Shown here: positions 10,149 to 23,159 of the stretch, piece by piece
How the letters are laid out: each line of letters begins with the position of its first letter
How positions within the stretch are numbered: position 1 is the stretch's first letter
Assembly: GCA_947069175.1 (NCBI GenBank)
Contig: CAMTDV010000017.1
Span: forward strand, 48,989,137 to 49,053,136
Direction: 5' to 3'
DNA: 64,000 nucleotides
Source of the DNA: Scalesia atractyloides
Lineage: Eukaryota; Streptophyta; Magnoliopsida; Asterales; Asteraceae
Translations under genes and position numbers: made by a program
Notes under the pieces: model-generated
The model's database searches: none
The model's input: only the letters and a program-made list of their open reading frames with translations
What the model was told of the DNA's origin: nothing

Positions 10149-11260
10149 AAAAGTATTCTAATCTGAATACTGATAAATTTCCAACGATTCAAGAGCTGAT
10201 GAGTTCAGATTGATGTGGGTTTGTTGAAACAAAAAATCGATGAAGTAGTGAAGGAAGGAAATATTCTAAACGTTATACAAAAGGGCAAATAGCCAAGGTA
10301 AAGAGATCGTGGTTCAAAGAAATACTAAAGGAAAGAAAGTTTAAAAGAGCACTAGCGTTCTTCACACGTGATAAAGAAAAATATTTGGGAGATATTCTAA
10401 GTTAGGGATGGATTCGAGAACTTGACGTACATGCTATAAAGAGAGAGTTCGGGGTTCAATATTTCAAATATCTTGCAGATATAAAGACATTGCCATTCTG
10501 GGATGTTGAAGAGTTAGTGCAAACAAGAAACATAAGTCTGCAGATGAAATTCAACGAACAAAGAATCTGGAGGTAATAAAGTTTGAAGCGTCAAGGGGTT
10601 TTGAGTTATGCAAACCGTTTGTTCCTAAACGTAGAGTAAGATTAACAAAAAGACAGGAGAAAAGGATGTTACGCTTGTGATGAAACTCGGGACGTTAAAT
10701 GAAGAATATGCCACTAAAGCCCATCGAACAGGATTTTCATCCTTAGTTTTTGTTGTGGCAAACGATCCAGAAACTAGCGAGGCATTGATTTTATTACGTG
10801 CAAATGAGACATGGGATATCACGAAGGAAAAGGATCCAGAACCTATTGAACGAAGAAGGATTTAGGGGCTGTGGAGAACAATTCGAATACTAGAGCCGAT
10901 GTGGCTAGTTAATTGTTCAAAAGAAGATGTGAAATGCTTGTTCTTCAACAAGATATGTTTCGACAAGCCTGAAGAAGTCCAAGCGAAGAAATACCAAGGT
11001 GTGATTAATGTTTGCTATGCAAATGGTATTAATTCAGGTCATATGTGGGAATCCAGATGGAGAGAGTTGGAAAAAGAATAGTTCTTAAAAGAGAAAAAGC
11101 GTCTTGAAAAAGATACTAGAAAGGGGTAGAGAGGCAATGATTAGAAGATTTCATTTTATGAAGTGGGTGCCTCCTACTGACCAAACGCCTATTCCTAAGC
11201 AAGAGAGACGTCAAAAGTCGTACAAGAACTTCCTCAGAAGATGTTAAAGATTGAAGACTG
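10149..11260 (+). pseudogene. B1 ORF, C-terminal-side part, decayed
   Basis: This continues the B ORF after element A. It aligns with B2 23,910-25,015 in order: a Lys-rich block (RERK-FKRALAFFTRDK), a WDVEELVQTRNISLQMKF segment, DPETSEALILL, WLVNCSKEDVKCLFF and a charged C-terminal helix. Frameshifts and in-frame stops break it, for example TAG near 10,402 and around 10,863 and 11,080. I do not recognise the fold. Conservation against B2 is along the protein sequence, which suggests that both derive from a once-expressed ORF. Confidence 0.7.
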
Positions 11261-11294
11261 ATCAAGACACTGCGACAATATCCAAGGGGGAGTT

Positions 11295-11725
11295 TGTTGA
11301 TGCATGATGTCTATTGTGTAGGTCTTGGATCGAGTCTGTATGGTTAGGGCTTGAATATGTTAGAACTTGAAGTATTTTTATGATGTATTACTCAAGTTCG
11401 GCCGAAGTTGTAGTAGGCTGATCAAGTTCGGCCGAAGTTGTAGTAGGCTGATCAAGTTCGGCCGAACTTGATCTAGCCCGAAAACACTTCGAACAAACTT
11501 GTGTATCTATATATAGGATGTCAAGGGTCTCTCATTGTAAGAACTTTGCGACATTGACGGTGAAGCTTTGTCTGTTTGGATACTCAATGTACATGATTTA
11601 ACATTAATAAACAGACAATTTAAACAGTAAACTTGTGTATTTGATTAACATGTCATATAATTTCCGCTTATATTCTACATTAGATACAAATTAGGTTCCT
11701 TGATGGTGGAGGAGCGGTCCTAACA
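11295..11725 (+). repeat. 3' LTR of element B1 (431 bp)
   Basis: Starts TGTTGATGCATGATGTC after the polypurine tract CCAAGGGGGAGTT and ends GCGGTCCTAACA. A TATA-like CTATATATAGG lies near 11,507. Three direct copies of the AAGTTCGGCCGAASTT palindrome sit at 11,394, 11,424 and 11,454, a 30-bp step. It is related to both B2 LTRs and, at the start and end, to the LTR of element A. Confidence 0.85.
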
Positions 11726-12561
11726 CTTTCCCACACTCAAATCACTATCAATTTCTCATATCCTCTCATGTATTCAAGTTACAGAACAGTAAACTCAAAT
11801 TGTTCACAGTGAGTTTCCACTCACTTATTCTCTCTTTTACTCTTATTTTCTTCTTTCTTTTATGTTCTAAACTTCTTGGATAACCTCTAGGAAGGTTTCC
11901 ACAAGTTTGCCATGGCAAACTAAGGTGGAACCTCACCACAAGTGAGGTCCAAGCTTCCTGATTGGAAGAAATCCTTACAACTTTTATTAAACTCTTGTTT
12001 TCTCATTCAAACTTGTGTCTATTATGCAACTAATCAAGTCCATGATTAGTGAGCTTGACCAAGATGTATTCATACAATTCGGAGGTGTCCTACATCCTCC
12101 AAACTTTCTGTTTTGTTAGGGTTATTAACCCACAAGTGTTGAAACCATCCAAGCTTGTTCTTGTAACAAGACTTGTGCTTTGGTACGAGTGTGAATAACT
12201 TGAAATCCTTGGCTATCCTACCTTCATTCCACCACCTCACTTGATGTTTTCTATGTTTAACCACTAAAATATGTTCAACCTTCATTTGAGTAACAAGGCT
12301 ACGACATGTCCCCATACGTTGCCATGTTCGGGATGCACGCACCTAGCTTGCTTACTTGTTCGATACATAGTTTTAGTGAACTATTTCTTTTCTAATTATT
12401 CATGGCCATCTGAATTGTCTTTGTGGCAATTTGTGTATTGGTGAATTTTTTTTATTTTTTATTTTTATCTTACGAAAGAGGTTAAAGGACGGTTATCCTC
12501 CTACCTCCATGCATGACTTCTATGAAATCTATGATTCTTATGTTGAACTTACTATATGCTA

Positions 12562-12622
<61 letters not shown>

Positions 12623-12732
12623 TATACATAACCGAACCCTTGATAAATGGTTACTTGTCATGAAAATAGGTTATATCATCTAAGCCTTGAACATGCCGTT
12701 ACGATTCTATGGGTAATTTTACCCATGAAATC
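11726..12732 (+). repeat. LTR 'F', left portion (gypsy, D-family)
   Basis: This sequence matches, in inverted orientation, the LTRs of element D. Examples are the CACTCAAATCACT block near 11,734 and the ATTAGTGAGCTTGACCAAG region near 12,045. It is interrupted at 12,732 by element C and resumes at 30,844. It probably continues left of B1 outside the window. A short ORF at 12,070-12,342 has no recognisable protein and lies in LTR sequence. Confidence 0.65.
12562..12618. repeat. (AT)n microsatellite
   Basis: About 28 uninterrupted AT dinucleotides lie within the left portion of LTR F. Confidence 0.95.
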
Positions 12733-13056
12733 TGTAAAGGCATTATTATAGGTTTACGTTTGTCTTGGGCTAGTGTACGGATTTGGTCTTCGTTAGTATA
12801 GGTGTACGGTTTGGGATTGGGCTTGGCCCAGTTGTATTAGGTTGCACCCTATCATCTATAAATAGGGTGCACCTAGGTCTTGTTTAGGGTTGTTGATTCT
12901 GTGTGCTTGTATCCGACTTGTGTACCAGATGGTTCTTGAAACCATGTGCACTTTTGCTAATATAATCAACATTATTCTTCATATTCCACATCTTTATTAT
13001 TATTCCGCAACTTTAGAGGTTTATGTGATATCTGATTGTAGTTTCCTGGACTTACA
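12733..13056 (+). repeat. 5' LTR of element C
   Basis: Begins TGTAAAGGCATTATTATAGG and ends CCTGGACTTACA. It contains two GTGTACGG motifs (12,773 and 12,802) and a TATA box CTATAAATAGG near 12,857. Small ORFs in it are incidental. Confidence 0.92.
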
Positions 13057-13058
13057 AT

Positions 13059-13070
13059 TGGTATCAGAGC
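13059..13070 (+). promoter_or_regulatory. Primer-binding site of element C (tRNA-iMet)
   Basis: TGGTATCAGAGC lies two bases after the LTR end, complementary to the initiator Met-tRNA 3' end. Confidence 0.93.
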
Positions 13071-13515
13071 CTACGTAGTCTTACAAAGGCTCGGTTTTGG
13101 ATCGGATATCAATTGAAGATTGAAGACTGAAGAGAAGGCTGACCTGCTGATTTGCAAATTCAAAGAAGACATAGATAAGGTTGAGTTTCTGTTTTGTTTT
13201 AATTTGTCTTATATTTGGTTCGAACTAACTGGATTGGTGTTTTAAGTGTGTTTGTAGATTATTCATTATTGAAAAACACCTAGAAATTTTTTCATAATAT
13301 TTAGAATTCAGATTTTGCAAAACAACAGTTTATAAAATTGAGAAATTCAGTTGTTTAAAGAATATTCATAAAACTGGTGTTTGATCTATTTTGGTGGAAA
13401 GTTACTTGTGTTTACAGGTTTTTCAGGATTTTGGTTGAAGAAAGGATACGAAAATCAATTTCCCACAATCTCAGAAGTTTGGTGAAAAAGGAATTAACTT
13501 TGATTTCCATTTATA

Positions 13516-13925
13516 AGTGTGCCAGTCAAGTGTACGACCAAAATTGTGCTTGAAAATACATTCCTGGACTCTTGACAATGTACAGGCCCAATAAACTAGT
13601 GTGCGGTCTTTTGATTTGGGATTAATTCAGTGTGCGGCCCAAGATTTAAGTAGAGTGAAGCCCAGTAAGAAAGTGTGCGGCATAGAACTCAGTGTGCGGT
13701 CTTCTAAACTATGTAACTTTATGCCTTCTGAATACTGGACTGTGCGGTTTGATTTGAACTCTTTGGAAGTGTACGGTCAACATTGAACCTTTTGGAGTGT
13801 GCGGTATAACTTGAACTTTTTGGACGGTGCGGTTTGATTTGAACTCTTTGGAAGTGTACGGTCAACATTGAACCTTTTGGAGCGTGCGGTTTAACTTGAA
13901 CTTTTTGGACTGTGCGGTTGGATTT
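13516..13925 (+). repeat. Leader array of GTGTRCGGT motifs in element C
   Basis: About twelve copies of GTGTGCGGT/GTGTACGGT occur in the leader. They are irregular from 13,531 to 13,690, then regular at about 13,739, 13,769, 13,797, 13,826, 13,854, 13,881 and 13,909, a 27-30 bp step. The regular part also shows an ~85-bp higher-order duplication with the spacer TTTGAACTCTTTGGAA. The same 8-9-mer is present twice in each C LTR. The function is unknown. Confidence 0.85.
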
Positions 13926-14097
13926 TCTGAACTGTTTGGCTTTGAACTATTGAACCGATAACACATGTGAACTTTGGATTGTGTGACCTGTTTTAATGAA
14001 CCATTGAATCGTGGGACCCACCTTAACAACTGAAAATTATGGAACTGTTAAAATTAATTGTTATTCAATCATTACTAATAGTTTATCTTTTTCAGCA

Positions 14098-14967
14098 ATG
14101 AAATCAATTAATCAAGTGTCGTTAAGTGAAAAGGTGGTCAAGAATCAGGATTTAGATAATGTTTTCGGAACAAATAACAAGATCCCAAGACTGTATTTGG
14201 GGGATTCATTTTCTGAATGGAAAGTTCGTTTTTCTCAATACATGAAAATGAAAGATCCTAAGGCTTGGAGATCCATTTGCAGAGGACCAGCAGTAATTAC
14301 CTATGTGCTTGATGAAGAAAAGGGGAAAACTGCCGTTAAACCCGTATTAGCTTATAGTGATGAAGATTATGTGAAAGTGGAAATTGATGACAAAGCGTCG
14401 ACAATGCTACACACTGCATTGGTGCCAGAAATTGACATTGGGGTACGTGAAGCTAAATTTGCCAAGGAGTTGTGGGAATCATTGTTGGCTATGTATGAAG
14501 GGAATGAAGAGATGAAAGAGAGTGAAAGGGAGATGTTGACTCAAAGATTCAACATGTTCAATCACTTTCCTGGGGAAAATCTAGAGAATCAAATCCAAAG
14601 ATTCATTGCTTTGATCAGCGAAATGAGGACGCACGATATGATGCTTGAGAACTCCGTTGTCAAAAAAAAGCTTCTTAATGCTCTTCCTAGAAACTGGGAC
14701 ACAAATGTCACACTGATCAAGAGAACCAAGGATTTGACCCGTATGAGTCTGGTAGAATTGATCTCTTTGCTCAAGTCGTATGATATGGATGACAAACAAA
14801 GACTGTACAATCATACCTCGAGCTACAACAATGCTGGAATTTCATCTAATACTGCTTTAGTCTCACAACAAGGAACTGGGTCTTTTCAAATGTTTCCCTC
14901 AAACACTCATGCTTCAGTTCTATATCCCACAGACATGTCCACAACAACAGACTTAGAGCATTTATGA
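14098..14967 (+). CDS. Element C gag (copia UBN2 type), ~289 aa
   Basis: This is a copia-type Gag expected to form the particle shell and bind element RNA. I chose the ATG at 14,098 because homology begins soon after it; the frame is open upstream to 14,011. It contains GDSFSEWKVRFSQYM near residue 37, KELWESLLAMYEG near 122 and RFIALISEMRTHDM near 168, all typical of the Retrotran_gag_2/UBN2 region. No CCHC knuckle follows before the stop at 14,967, so the nucleocapsid part is missing or lost. The next ORF starts 11 bp later in another frame. Confidence 0.78.
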   Translation: MKSINQVSLSEKVVKNQDLDNVFGTNNKIPRLYLGDSFSEWKVRFSQYMKMKDPKAWRSICRGPAVITYVLDEEKGKTAVKPVLAYSDEDYVKVEIDDKASTMLHTALVPEIDIGVREAKFAKELWESLLAMYEGNEEMKESEREMLTQRFNMFNHFPGENLENQIQRFIALISEMRTHDMMLENSVVKKKLLNALPRNWDTNVTLIKRTKDLTRMSLVELISLLKSYDMDDKQRLYNHTSSYNNAGISSNTALVSQQGTGSFQMFPSNTHASVLYPTDMSTTTDLEHL

Positions 14968-14977
14968 TACCAAAATT

Positions 14978-15598
14978 ATGAATCATATGGTTTTCTCATT
15001 GCTGAATAAAAAGAGACAAGATGTGCATCAAGGTAGTAAACCATTCAGTAAGTTTGGCGTGTTTCCAGAGATTGTTGAGCAAGTGCAAGCACCAGTCAAT
15101 GCTGTTGTGGCTGATGAACATGATGTGCAAATTATTGATGCTCCTCCTGGATCTAGTGAACCAGTTGAGAATGTATATTTGACCGAGGTTGAAAGGGATG
15201 AAGAGAATGTATTCGAGGAAATGATGAAGGATAATGCAGAGGTGAATGAGAACATAGAAGATACTGAGACAGAGATTGATGCTGAGAATCTTACAGCTAA
15301 AATGCAACATGTTGTGCAATCGACTAATGTGTACCCTCCTCATGCAGAATCGATTGATTCTATTACTGTTGAGCCTGAGAACATATCTGAAGATCCTGCG
15401 GCTGATCTTCATCCTAGGAAACGAAGCAGAAGAGATCCAAGGATCAGTTGTGTGGCAACTAATGTAACAAGCACAAACCCTGAACCGACCAGGCCTGTAA
15501 TCCCAGAACGACCATCTGTTGAGTACACTGGAACGCCTATGAGTGATGCGTTTATTGAATTTTATACGAATCCAAGAGCTATTGAATATATACTTGTT
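14978..15598 (+). pseudogene. Element C second ORF, 5' part (split by element D)
   Basis: About 207 codons are visible before D interrupts the frame. The product is acidic (VERDEENVFEEMMKDNAE) with a basic patch HPRKRSRRDPR near residue 145 that could act as a nuclear localisation signal. The frame continues at 29,188 once D and one TSD copy are ignored. No known domain is recognised. The position after gag is where pol would start, but no protease motif is seen. Confidence 0.65.
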
Positions 15599-18141
<2,543 letters not shown>

Positions 18142-18382
18142 GTCTCCCCTCCTTTAGGAAATTTCGTCACGAAATTTAGGAAGATGCAACGAAAAGATGC
18201 GCTCTCGAGTTCCCAAGTAAATTCAGCGCCACGTTTACCTTCCCATTGAACCTTGACGATAGGAATTCGACTGCGCCTCAATTGTTTGATTCCTCGGTCC
18301 ATGATTTCGGCTGGTTTTTCCACAAAATGCAATGTCTCGTTGATTTGAAGATCTTCGAGTGGAACTTGAAGTCCTTCTTCAG
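18142..18382 (-). pseudogene. Element D pol C-terminal tail
   Basis: A minus-strand fragment with EKPAEIMDRG and RRSRIPIVKVQWEGKRG continues the integrase C-terminus; the same tail occurs in element E at 54,191-54,420. In chromoviruses this position carries a chromodomain-like module thought to guide integration. The frame is shifted relative to the preceding integrase piece. Confidence 0.7.
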
Positions 18383-19398
18383 CTAGACACTTTTGAGATT
18401 CGAAACATGGAAGACAGTGTGAACATTGTTGAGTTCTTGAGGTAGGTCCAGTCGATACGCTACCTTGCCAATCCTTTCGAGAATCTTGAAATGACCCACA
18501 TAGCGAGGAGCAAGCTTGACTTTCTTACCAAATCGAACAACACCCTTCCAAGGGGATACCTTGAGAAGTACGTTATCACCTACGCTAAATTCCAATGGTT
18601 TGCGTCTTCTATCTGCATAACTCTTTTGTCGGCTTCGAGCTTTGAGGAGATTATCACGAATTTGTAGAATCTTGTCCATTGTCTCTTGTATAAGTTCGGG
18701 ACCGGTGATTTGAGAGTCTCCGATCTCGTGCCAACAAATAGGCGAACGACACTTACGACCATACAATGCTTCAAATCTAGCCATTTGAATACTAGCGTGA
18801 TAACAGTTATTGTACGAGAATTCTACCAAGGGTAAGTGCGAATCCCAGTTGCCACCAAAATCGATTACGCATGACCGAAGCATATCCTCTGAAGTTTGGA
18901 TAGTATGCTCAGTTTGCCGTCGGATTGAGGATGAAAGGCGGTGCTAAGATTGAGACGAGTGCCAAGGGCGGATTGAAACGTTTGCCAAAGGCGGGAAGTG
19001 AAACGAGCATCACAATTAGAAATGATATCAATAGGAGTGCCATGATGACTAATGGTTTCATTCGTGTAGACACGAGCCAATTTCTCGACTTTGTAATCTT
19101 CACGAATGGCCAGGAAATGAGTGGACTTGGTCAGTCGATCAATGATGACCCAAATGCTATCGTGACCAGACGAAGTGCGAGGAAGCTTGGTAATGAAATC
19201 CATAGCAATACTCTCCCATTTCCAGACAGGAATATCTGGTTGTTCGAGTAAGCCAGAGGGGCATTGATGTTCAGCTTTGACTTTGGAACAAGTAAGATAC
19301 TTCAGGACGTAAAGAGCGATATCTTTCTTCATCCCAGGCCACCAATAAGATGCACGAAGATCATGGTACATCTTGTTGGCGCCAGGATGAATGGAGTA
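18383..19398 (-). pseudogene. Element D integrase, broken
   Basis: Two overlapping-frame pieces (18,865-19,371 and 18,383-18,883). The first has YWWPGMKKDI, a zinc-finger remnant KYLTC in which the first Cys has become Tyr, and catalytic Asp in MDFITKLPR and IISNCDARF. The catalytic Glu region (GQSERT in element E) is lost to a frameshift near 18,900. The second has FEALYGRKCRSP and the GVVRFGKKVKLAPRYVG core-to-tail region. It cannot give an active integrase. Confidence 0.85.
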
Positions 19399-20288
19399 TC
19401 AGGATTTGTAGGCTTCATCCATCAAGGTGTTTGGAAGGTTGAGACGATTAGGAATCCAAGTGCGATCATGGTAGTAAAGAATACCATTGGGTTTAGCTTC
19501 GAGTGGGTTTTCGATTCCACAATTCAACTCATTGCTGAGGTTTCCCTCGTTAATGGCGGAGAATTGCGCTTGGCGAATTAGCTCATGAAGTTTTCCCACG
19601 ATTTGGTAGCAACGGATACTCTTTACATTACAACTAAGTGCATCGGCTACAACATTCGCCTTGCCAGGATGGTAGCGAATGTCACAGTCGTAGTCGTTTA
19701 ACAATTCTACCCAAGGACGTTGACGCATGTTGAGTTCCTTTTTGATCAAAGATATGTTGTAGGCTCTTATGGTCGGTGAAGACCGTAGACTTAGTACCAT
19801 AAAGGTAGTGTCGCTGTGGCGGTTAATGCAAAAACAACTGCACCAAGTTCAACATTGTGCGTAGTATAGTTTTTCTCATGGAATTTGAGTTGTCTCGACG
19901 TGTAAGCGATGACCTTGTCTCGTTGCATAAGAACGTAACCAAGACCTTGGTTTGAGGCATCACAATACACGACGAAATCGTCGTTTCCATCAGGGGGTGC
20001 TAGGATAGGAGCATTACAGAGCATGTCCTTGAGGGTTTGAAAAGAATCCTCTTGTTCGAGACCCCAAACAAAAGGTTTATCCTTTTGACTCAAAGACGTA
20101 AGAGGGACAGCGACCTTGGAAAAAATCGAGATGAAGCGGTTATAATAACCAGCTAGGCCAAGAAACGAACGAATTTCAGAAGGCGATTTAGGTGCAATCC
20201 AATTCTTCACAGCTTCTATCTTTGCGGGGTTAACATGAATACCGAGTTCATTGACGGTGTGACCAAGGAATTGAACCTCTTTAGCCAA
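19399..20288 (-). pseudogene. Element D RT connection and RNase H, broken
   Basis: The piece 19,791-20,288 carries the RT thumb (EVQFLGHTVN, RSFLGLAGYYNRF) and an RNase H start with catalytic-type residues in VVYCDAS and HNVELGAV. A frameshift near 19,810 passes to 19,399-19,800, which has MRQRPWVELLNDYDCDIRYH and ADALSCN. The following zinc-finger His of the integrase (EAHK in element E) reads EAYK here, followed by a stop. Confidence 0.85.
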
Positions 20289-20291
20289 AAT

Positions 20292-21065
20292 TCACACTTG
20301 GAGAATTTGGCGTAAAGACGTTCCACGCGAAAGCTGAAGGATAAGTTGCAAATGTCGCCCATATTCTTCTTTCATCTTGGAGTAGATGAAAATATCGTCG
20401 ATGAATACGATTACAAAACAATCGAGAAAAGGTTTACACGCGCGGTTCATGAGATCCATAAACACTGCAGGCGCGTTGGTCAAACCAAAAGGCATGACCA
20501 CGAACTCATAGTGTCCATAACGTGTGCGAAGAGCAGTTTTAGGTACATCTCCCTCGAAAGCTTGAAGTTGATGGTAGCCAGAACGGAGGTCGATTTTCGA
20601 GAAACAAGTCGCACTTTGAAGTTGATCGAAGAGGTCGTCGATTCGAGGAAGTGGATATCGCTTTTTGACAGTGAGCTTGTTGAGCTCATGATAGTCGATT
20701 CACATTCGAAAGGATCCATCCTTCTTCTTGACGAACAAAACGGGAGCGCCCCAAAGAGAAGTGCTAGGGCGTATAAAGCCTTTATCAAGAAGCTCTTGAA
20801 GTTGGCTTGATAGCTCTTGCATCTCCAAAGGTGCTAAACGATAGGGAGCCTTCGCAATAGGAGTTGCACTAGGGATGAGGTCAATACGAAAGTCAACAGA
20901 TCGAGGAGCCGGAGGACCAGGAAGATCCTCTGGAAAGACATCAGGGAAATTGCAAACAACAGGAACGTCGCTCACGCTCGGGCCCTTGTCTTTCTTTTCC
21001 ACAACATGGGCCAGAAAGGCAAAGTACTTCTTCCGTAAATATTTGTTTACTTGGATGCAAGACAT
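20292..21065 (-). pseudogene. Element D reverse transcriptase, broken
   Basis: The piece 20,700-21,065 covers the pro-RT linker and RT fingers (DFRIDLIPSATPIAK, GAPVLFVKKKDGSFRM) and ends at a stop where the Cys codon of the RMCIDYRELNK motif is expected. The palm follows in other frames. The active-site motif FIDDIFIYS is readable at 20,292-20,501 after MPFGLTNAPAVF. There are at least two breaks in this domain. Confidence 0.87.
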
Positions 21066-21470
21066 GAGTTTGAGACCTTAAGAAGGTTTCCGTCGTAGAC
21101 GTGCAATGAATCATCATTAGGAAGAGGGAGGCGAATGAACTTTTCCGAACAAACAACTTCGGCACGAACTCGCCTAAGCCAATCCATGCCTATTATGACA
21201 TCGAAACTACCCACTTGCATAGGTATGAGGTCAATCGAAAACGTATGATCATATAAAATCAAGGAACAATTAGAAAGAATAGAATCAACAGAGACGGATT
21301 TCCCGTTAGCGACTTCGACTGCGAATGGATTGGGCAACTTAGAACATACGCACTTAAGCAAGGATTCAAATTCATTTGACACAAAACTTCTATCTGCGCC
21401 AGTATCAAAAAGACATGAAGCATAGACATGGTTTACAAGGAATGTACCAGTTATGACGTCGTTTGCGTTT
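21047..21470 (-). pseudogene. Element D aspartic protease
   Basis: The active-site motif FDTGADRSFV is readable at about 21,390-21,415. Downstream are FSIDLIPMQVGSFDVIIGMDWL and SEKFIRLPLP, the usual flap and C-terminal region of a gypsy protease. It is continuous with the RT linker through a frame change at about 21,060. Confidence 0.82.
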
Positions 21471-22521
21471 TGCGCTTGAGCGGCGGTGAGGGCGAATGCT
21501 CTGCCTCGAGCTAGTTAAGGCTGTTGTTGCTGTTGTCGCTGCTGCTGTTGTCGCTGTTGCTGATTGTTGACGCGTTGGGGGCAAACATTGGCGTAGTGGT
21601 TAGGGTCGCCACATGTATAGCATGCTCTTGCAGGAGCAACTTGAGCTTGAGGGTGAGCAGGGTTAGGGTTTGGTACAACGGCTTGGAGTTGCTGGTTTTG
21701 GGGTTGAGGGAAGTTACGGAAACGATTAGCAAAATGCCCAAATCTCTGACATTAGGCGCACTTGCGGCACGGTGTAGTGGCAGGGTGATGGTAGGAGCAG
21801 TTAGCACACTGGGGATGAGGTCCAGTGTAACCACGCTTAGGTTGCTCGGTGTTGGCAGGGGTAATGGCTGCTAGGGCTTGGATGGGTTGAGGGTTTAGCA
21901 GAGTAACAACCACGCAGTTTTGACTATAAGCCTTCCTCTTCTTGTTCTGAGGGTTGTTGTTTCGAGAGGGTTTGGATGAGGGTTCGGTAGTGGTGGTTTC
22001 AGTGATGGCTGCGCACTTTTCGATGCTATTTTAGCGGCATTTTTGTGCTCAACGTGGTTGCTGTTGAGACGGGCTACTAAACGGTAAGTTTCCTCAATGG
22101 TTGCTGGGAAAGCAGCTTCCACGAGGTTCATAAAAGAATTGAGTAGGGAATGGATATACTTGTTGATAGCCTTCTCAGTGGTATCAACTTGGGTAGGGCA
22201 AAGGATACTGAGTTGCTTGAATCGTAGGGTTAAACCATCGTTATCATCCCCATTTTGCTTGAGGTACCAAAACTCGTGTTCTAGCTTCCTAAGCTCGTGA
22301 GGAGGGCAAAACTGGTCCCTCATTATCTTTTTCAATTTGGCCCATGGTAACGCGTGGGCGGCATCATCCCCTCTCGTGCTACGTTCGGAGGTCCACCACT
22401 CAAGAGCTCTTGAGCGGAATACCCCCGTGGCGTTTTGGGTGCGCATGTCATCGGGGCAGCCACTTTGGCGGAAGGTAATCTCCATGGCTTCAAACCAAGT
22501 CAACAGCGCGGTCGCACCATG
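21471..22521 (-). pseudogene. Element D gag, C-terminal two thirds
   Basis: The open piece 21,895-22,503 contains the retrotransposon gag domain: TWFEAMEITF, ALEWWTSERS, QFCPPHELRKLEHEFWYLKQ. Downstream (21,505-21,830) Cys/His-rich knuckle sequence is spread over shifted frames with Gln/Asn-rich linkers. The N-terminal third lies at 25,463-25,715, beyond the B2 insertion. Removing B2 and one TSD copy keeps the frame, so gag was probably open at this point when B2 landed. Confidence 0.85.
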
Positions 22522-22526
22522 ATTAC

Positions 22527-22905
22527 TATTGATACATGATGTCTATTGTCTAGGTCTTGGATCGAGTCTGTGTGATTAGGGTTTGAAAGTGTTAGATTTG
22601 AAGTATTTATGTTGTAAAAGATACAAGTTCGGCCGAACTTGTGTGAAGGTAGAACAAGTTCTCCCGAACTTGCTCTAGCAAGCCACAGTTCGAGCGAACT
22701 TGGTGCTCTATATATATGCATCTTGGGTCTTTCACATTTGTAACTTTGCATTCTCGACGGCGAAGCTCTGTCAGTTTGGATTCTCGATGTAATATGATTT
22801 TTGACTAATAAACAGACAATTTAAACAGTAAATCTTGTGTATTCGATTAACAATTCACGTAATTTCCACTTACGATGACTTTAGATACAAATTAGGTTCC
22901 TAAGC
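22527..22905 (+). repeat. 5' LTR of B2, 3'-truncated
   Basis: It matches the 3' LTR up to GGTTCCTAAGC and then diverges. It contains palindromes at 22,625 (AAGTTCGGCCGAACTT), 22,656 and a degenerate one near 22,687, and a TATA-like CTCTATATATATGC near 22,710. The missing end plus the missing primer site point to one internal deletion. Confidence 0.87.
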
Positions 22906-23159
22906 TCTGGAAGATAAACTCAAACATAATGAAGTTGAAAAAGAAGCTCTGGAGAATAAGGTGAAGCAGAGTATAGTCAAATTTCTCGAAGATGACAGAG
23001 GCTATATGAAAGCGATGGTTGACAGTTTGAGTGCTGCGAATGAACAATTGGAGAAAGAGATAGCTGAGCTTAGAACTGAACGAGATCAGAATGAAAGAAG
23101 ATTTTCCAGGCTACAGAAAGTGTTAACGAATAGCTTGGGTATTGATTTCAAAGCAGAAT
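22906..23159 (+). pseudogene. B2 ORF upstream coiled-coil fragment
   Basis: About 85 codons directly after the truncated LTR encode a predicted coiled coil (SLSAANEQLEKEIAELRTER). They join the next ORF only through a frameshift near 23,140-23,160. There is no start codon of its own that I would trust; the N-terminus was lost with the internal deletion. Confidence 0.6.

Larger units (their letters stand above)
2925..11725 (+). mobile_element. Copia-like non-autonomous LTR element 'B1', interrupted copy
   Basis: This element is visible in two pieces, 2,925-3,240 and 10,149-11,725, separated by the whole of element A. It is a diverged sister of B2 (22,527-25,457): the same ORF, the polypurine tract CCAAGGGGGAG before the 3' LTR, and related LTR sequence. 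Its 5' part lies beyond LTR G, outside the window. Its 3' end (TCCTAACA at 11,725) abuts LTR F, so B1 probably inserted into F (candidate TSD CTTTC at 11,726-11,730, unverifiable here). No reverse transcriptase or integrase is seen. Confidence 0.8.
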
